A stretch of DNA of 64,000 bases, from positions 1-64,000 of the forward strand of contig JAPLOU010000019.1 in the NCBI GenBank assembly GCA_026400535.1. The letters run 5' to 3'. A program made the translations under genes and the position numbers. Source of the DNA: Hyphomicrobiales bacterium. Lineage in GTDB: Bacteria; Pseudomonadota; Alphaproteobacteria; Rhizobiales; Beijerinckiaceae. Shown piece after piece: positions 62,424 through 64,000 of this stretch (position 1 is the first letter of the stretch; the number at the start of each line of letters is the position of its first letter). A model generated the notes under the pieces. The model saw only the letters and a list, made by a program, of their open reading frames with translations. It was not told the origin of the DNA and did no database searches.

Positions 62424-63884
62424 ATGTTGACCGGACGCCAGGCCCTCTCGAACATCGATGGCGCCATCGCCGCACTGCACCGCGACGAGAGCGGCCTCGA
62501 CAGCGCCTTGCAGGCTGCGATGGCAGATGTGAGCCGCCTGCGCGCGGAACGCGGCAAGGCGCTGCGCGAGCTCGCCCGGGTCAAGCTCGACGAACTGGCG
62601 AGCGGCCGGCTTGTCGCCGGTCTCGACGCTGCCGAGCGACGCGCGCTGGATCTCCTGCAGGGCCGCCAGGCCCGCCTGGCGCGGGTTTCCGAAGCTCGGG
62701 ACCAGGCTGCGGACAAGGTGCGGGCCGCCGAGGCGCGCCAGCAGACATTGGCGGCGGAAGTCGAGGATGTGCTGGCCGAGGTCGATGCACTGCGCACCAG
62801 GACCGAAGCTGCGCTCACTCATAACGATCAGGTGGTCGCGGCGCGCAAGCAGTTCACCGACGCCGAGTCCGTCGCCGCTGAAGCGCTTGCCAAGGCTGAG
62901 ACGAACGCGGCCGAGCTTGCCGCCAAGAGAAAGCCGTACGATGACGATCCACTGTTCCAGTATCTTTGGGCGCGCGGGTTCGGAACGTCGGCCTATGTCC
63001 ATTCCGGAGTGACGCGCTTTCTCGACCGCATGGTTGCCAGCTTCATCGGCTATCTGGAGGTACGCTCCAACTACCACATGCTGAACGAGATCCCTTTGCG
63101 GCTCGCCGAACATGCAGAGGCGCAAGGCGCGATGCTGGACATCTACCGCGAGGCGCTCGCCCGGCTGCAGAAGCAGGAGCTGGACAAGGCGGGAATGGCC
63201 GCGCTGGAAGGCCGCCTTGCTGCCAGACGGGCCAGATTGGCGGAAGCCGACGCGACTTTGGAGAAGGAACGGGCTGCCCTCGCGACACTCGACACGCAGC
63301 GCGAGCAGGTGATCAGCGGGGCGGGTGATCCGGCCTATGTCGAGGCCATCGCCACAATTGCAGCCAATGACGCCCGTGACGACATCGCAACGCTGTACGC
63401 CGAAGCCCGGCGCACAGCGACGCGCGCGGACGAGGCGCTGGTTGGGCAGATCGAACGTTTGGACGCCGGAACGGAGCGCGCCGAGGCCAAGGTTACCGAA
63501 CTGCAGAACACCGCGCAGCAACTGGCACGCCGTCGTGCCGGGATCGAGCAGACCCGCGATCGCTTCCGCCGCTCGGGCTATGATCACCCGAATGTCGAAT
63601 TCGGCAATGAACAGGTCATCCGGGACGTGCTCGGCGGCATCGTAAAAGGCGCAATCCAGGGAGCGATCCTGTGGGATGCGCTGCGCGGCGGCTATTCCAG
63701 CCACCCCCCGCAATCGAGCCCGGATTTCGGCGGCGGCTTTCCCTTCCCCATGCCTGGAGGATTTGGCGGCGTCGCGTCCGGCAGTGACTGGCGCGATCCG
63801 GGCTCATCAGGATCGTGGTCGCCGGACCCGGACAGGTCCTCCGGCGGCGGTGGCGACGATTTCAGCACAGGCGGTCGGTTCTGA
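62424..63884 (+). CDS. long coiled-coil protein with Gly-rich tail, third gene
   Basis: 486 residues. Two long coiled coils (about 20-175 and 230-395, Ala/Glu/Arg-rich) are split by a conserved-looking core (DDPLFQYLWARGFGTSAYVHSG, ATRFLDRM-like segment, FIGYLEVRSNYHMLNE, about 172-225). Near 405-425 an Ala/Gly-rich amphipathic segment (VLGGIVKGAIQGAILWDAL) may touch membrane. The tail is Gly/Ser/Pro-rich (GGGFPFPMPGGFGG) and ends SGGGGDDFSTGGRF, like tails of some TPM-domain and stress proteins. Start: ATG 62424, or GTG 62409. No known family is certain. Confidence 0.75.
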   Translation: MLTGRQALSNIDGAIAALHRDESGLDSALQAAMADVSRLRAERGKALRELARVKLDELASGRLVAGLDAAERRALDLLQGRQARLARVSEARDQAADKVRAAEARQQTLAAEVEDVLAEVDALRTRTEAALTHNDQVVAARKQFTDAESVAAEALAKAETNAAELAAKRKPYDDDPLFQYLWARGFGTSAYVHSGVTRFLDRMVASFIGYLEVRSNYHMLNEIPLRLAEHAEAQGAMLDIYREALARLQKQELDKAGMAALEGRLAARRARLAEADATLEKERAALATLDTQREQVISGAGDPAYVEAIATIAANDARDDIATLYAEARRTATRADEALVGQIERLDAGTERAEAKVTELQNTAQQLARRRAGIEQTRDRFRRSGYDHPNVEFGNEQVIRDVLGGIVKGAIQGAILWDALRGGYSSHPPQSSPDFGGGFPFPMPGGFGGVASGSDWRDPGSSGSWSPDPDRSSGGGGDDFSTGGRF

Positions 63885-64000
63885 GAGTTGTGCGCGGACG
63901 GTTCGTACGACTGGCCTTATCCATCTGTCATCAAGGGTCTTTTTCGGTCGTTTATGTCGGCAGCATCGGGAAAGAACCCGACCACATGAGTGCCTTCAAG

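Noticed and set aside
63988-64000. Possible start of a fourth gene of the three-gene system (ATGAGTGCC at the window end)
   Set aside because: Only five codons are visible and the GGGAAAG upstream is too far away; mentioned only in the finding on the system.

Overview
The window is GC-rich (roughly 65 percent by eye) and gene-dense. It looks like the chromosome of an alphaproteobacterium of the order Hyphomicrobiales (Rhizobiales). The evidence is the set of neighbourhoods typical of that group: argH-lptM-lysA beside a tlpA-like gene; purL-bolA-grxD; hpt-zinc ribbon protein-ftsE-ftsX-YdcF-plsC; cpdR; a TIGR02302/DUF4175 protein beside a twin-transmembrane protein and an ATP:cobalamin adenosyltransferase; and pepP next to prmA. 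The genus cannot be fixed from the sequence alone.

Layout. 1-4.6 kb: the two permeases of a TRAP transporter, 4-hydroxybenzoate 3-monooxygenase (pobA) and a beta-keto acid cleavage enzyme, all on the plus strand, probably for uptake and breakdown of an aromatic or related acid. 4.7-12.2 kb: a tight six-gene minus-strand operon (GntR regulator, acyl-CoA synthetase, ThDP enzyme, SDR, ACAD10/11-like acyl-CoA dehydrogenase, APH-fold kinase). Its gene content matches the phosphorylation route for 4-hydroxyacyl-CoA known from the lva (levulinate) pathway; a decayed HxlR-type regulator lies downstream. 12.2-13.4 kb: an island scar with an integrase remnant beside tRNA-Leu(CAA), then a broken YqaA/DedA-family gene. 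13.4-32.6 kb: mostly housekeeping genes (dsbB, an HNH protein, 3-hydroxybutyryl-CoA dehydrogenase, etfAB, rhomboid, cobalamin adenosyltransferase, TIGR02302 protein, lysA, lptM, argH, tlpA-like, lipid methyltransferase-like protein, three esterase or lipase-like genes, grxD, bolA, purL). 32.8-42 kb: a TadG-like protein, thioesterase with iron alcohol dehydrogenase, tspO, cpdR, hpt and the ftsEX group. 42-46.8 kb: a LacI regulator and sugar-acid dehydrogenases on both strands, with a duplicated AprI/Inh-like secreted protein. 47-51.2 kb: a double-receiver protein, xerC and priA. 51.2-53.6 kb: a probably Zur-controlled operon (COG0523 GTPase, WD40 protein, small Cys-containing protein). 53.8-58.5 kb: pepP, prmA and a Tim44-like membrane protein with a strong terminator. 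58.6-60.3 kb: a poor region with a His/Gly-rich secreted protein, a frameshifted HicB antitoxin and an IS1380-type transposase remnant. 60.3-63.9 kb: an uncharacterised three-gene operon (TelA-like helical protein, single-pass membrane protein, long coiled-coil protein with a Gly-rich tail), possibly continuing past the window edge.

The two most interesting candidates for little-described biology are the lva-like operon with an added ThDP enzyme (5.1-12.2 kb) and the three-gene TelA-like envelope system at the right edge. The Zur-box COG0523/WD40 operon comes next. All functional statements rest on reading translated sequence by eye; no database search was run.
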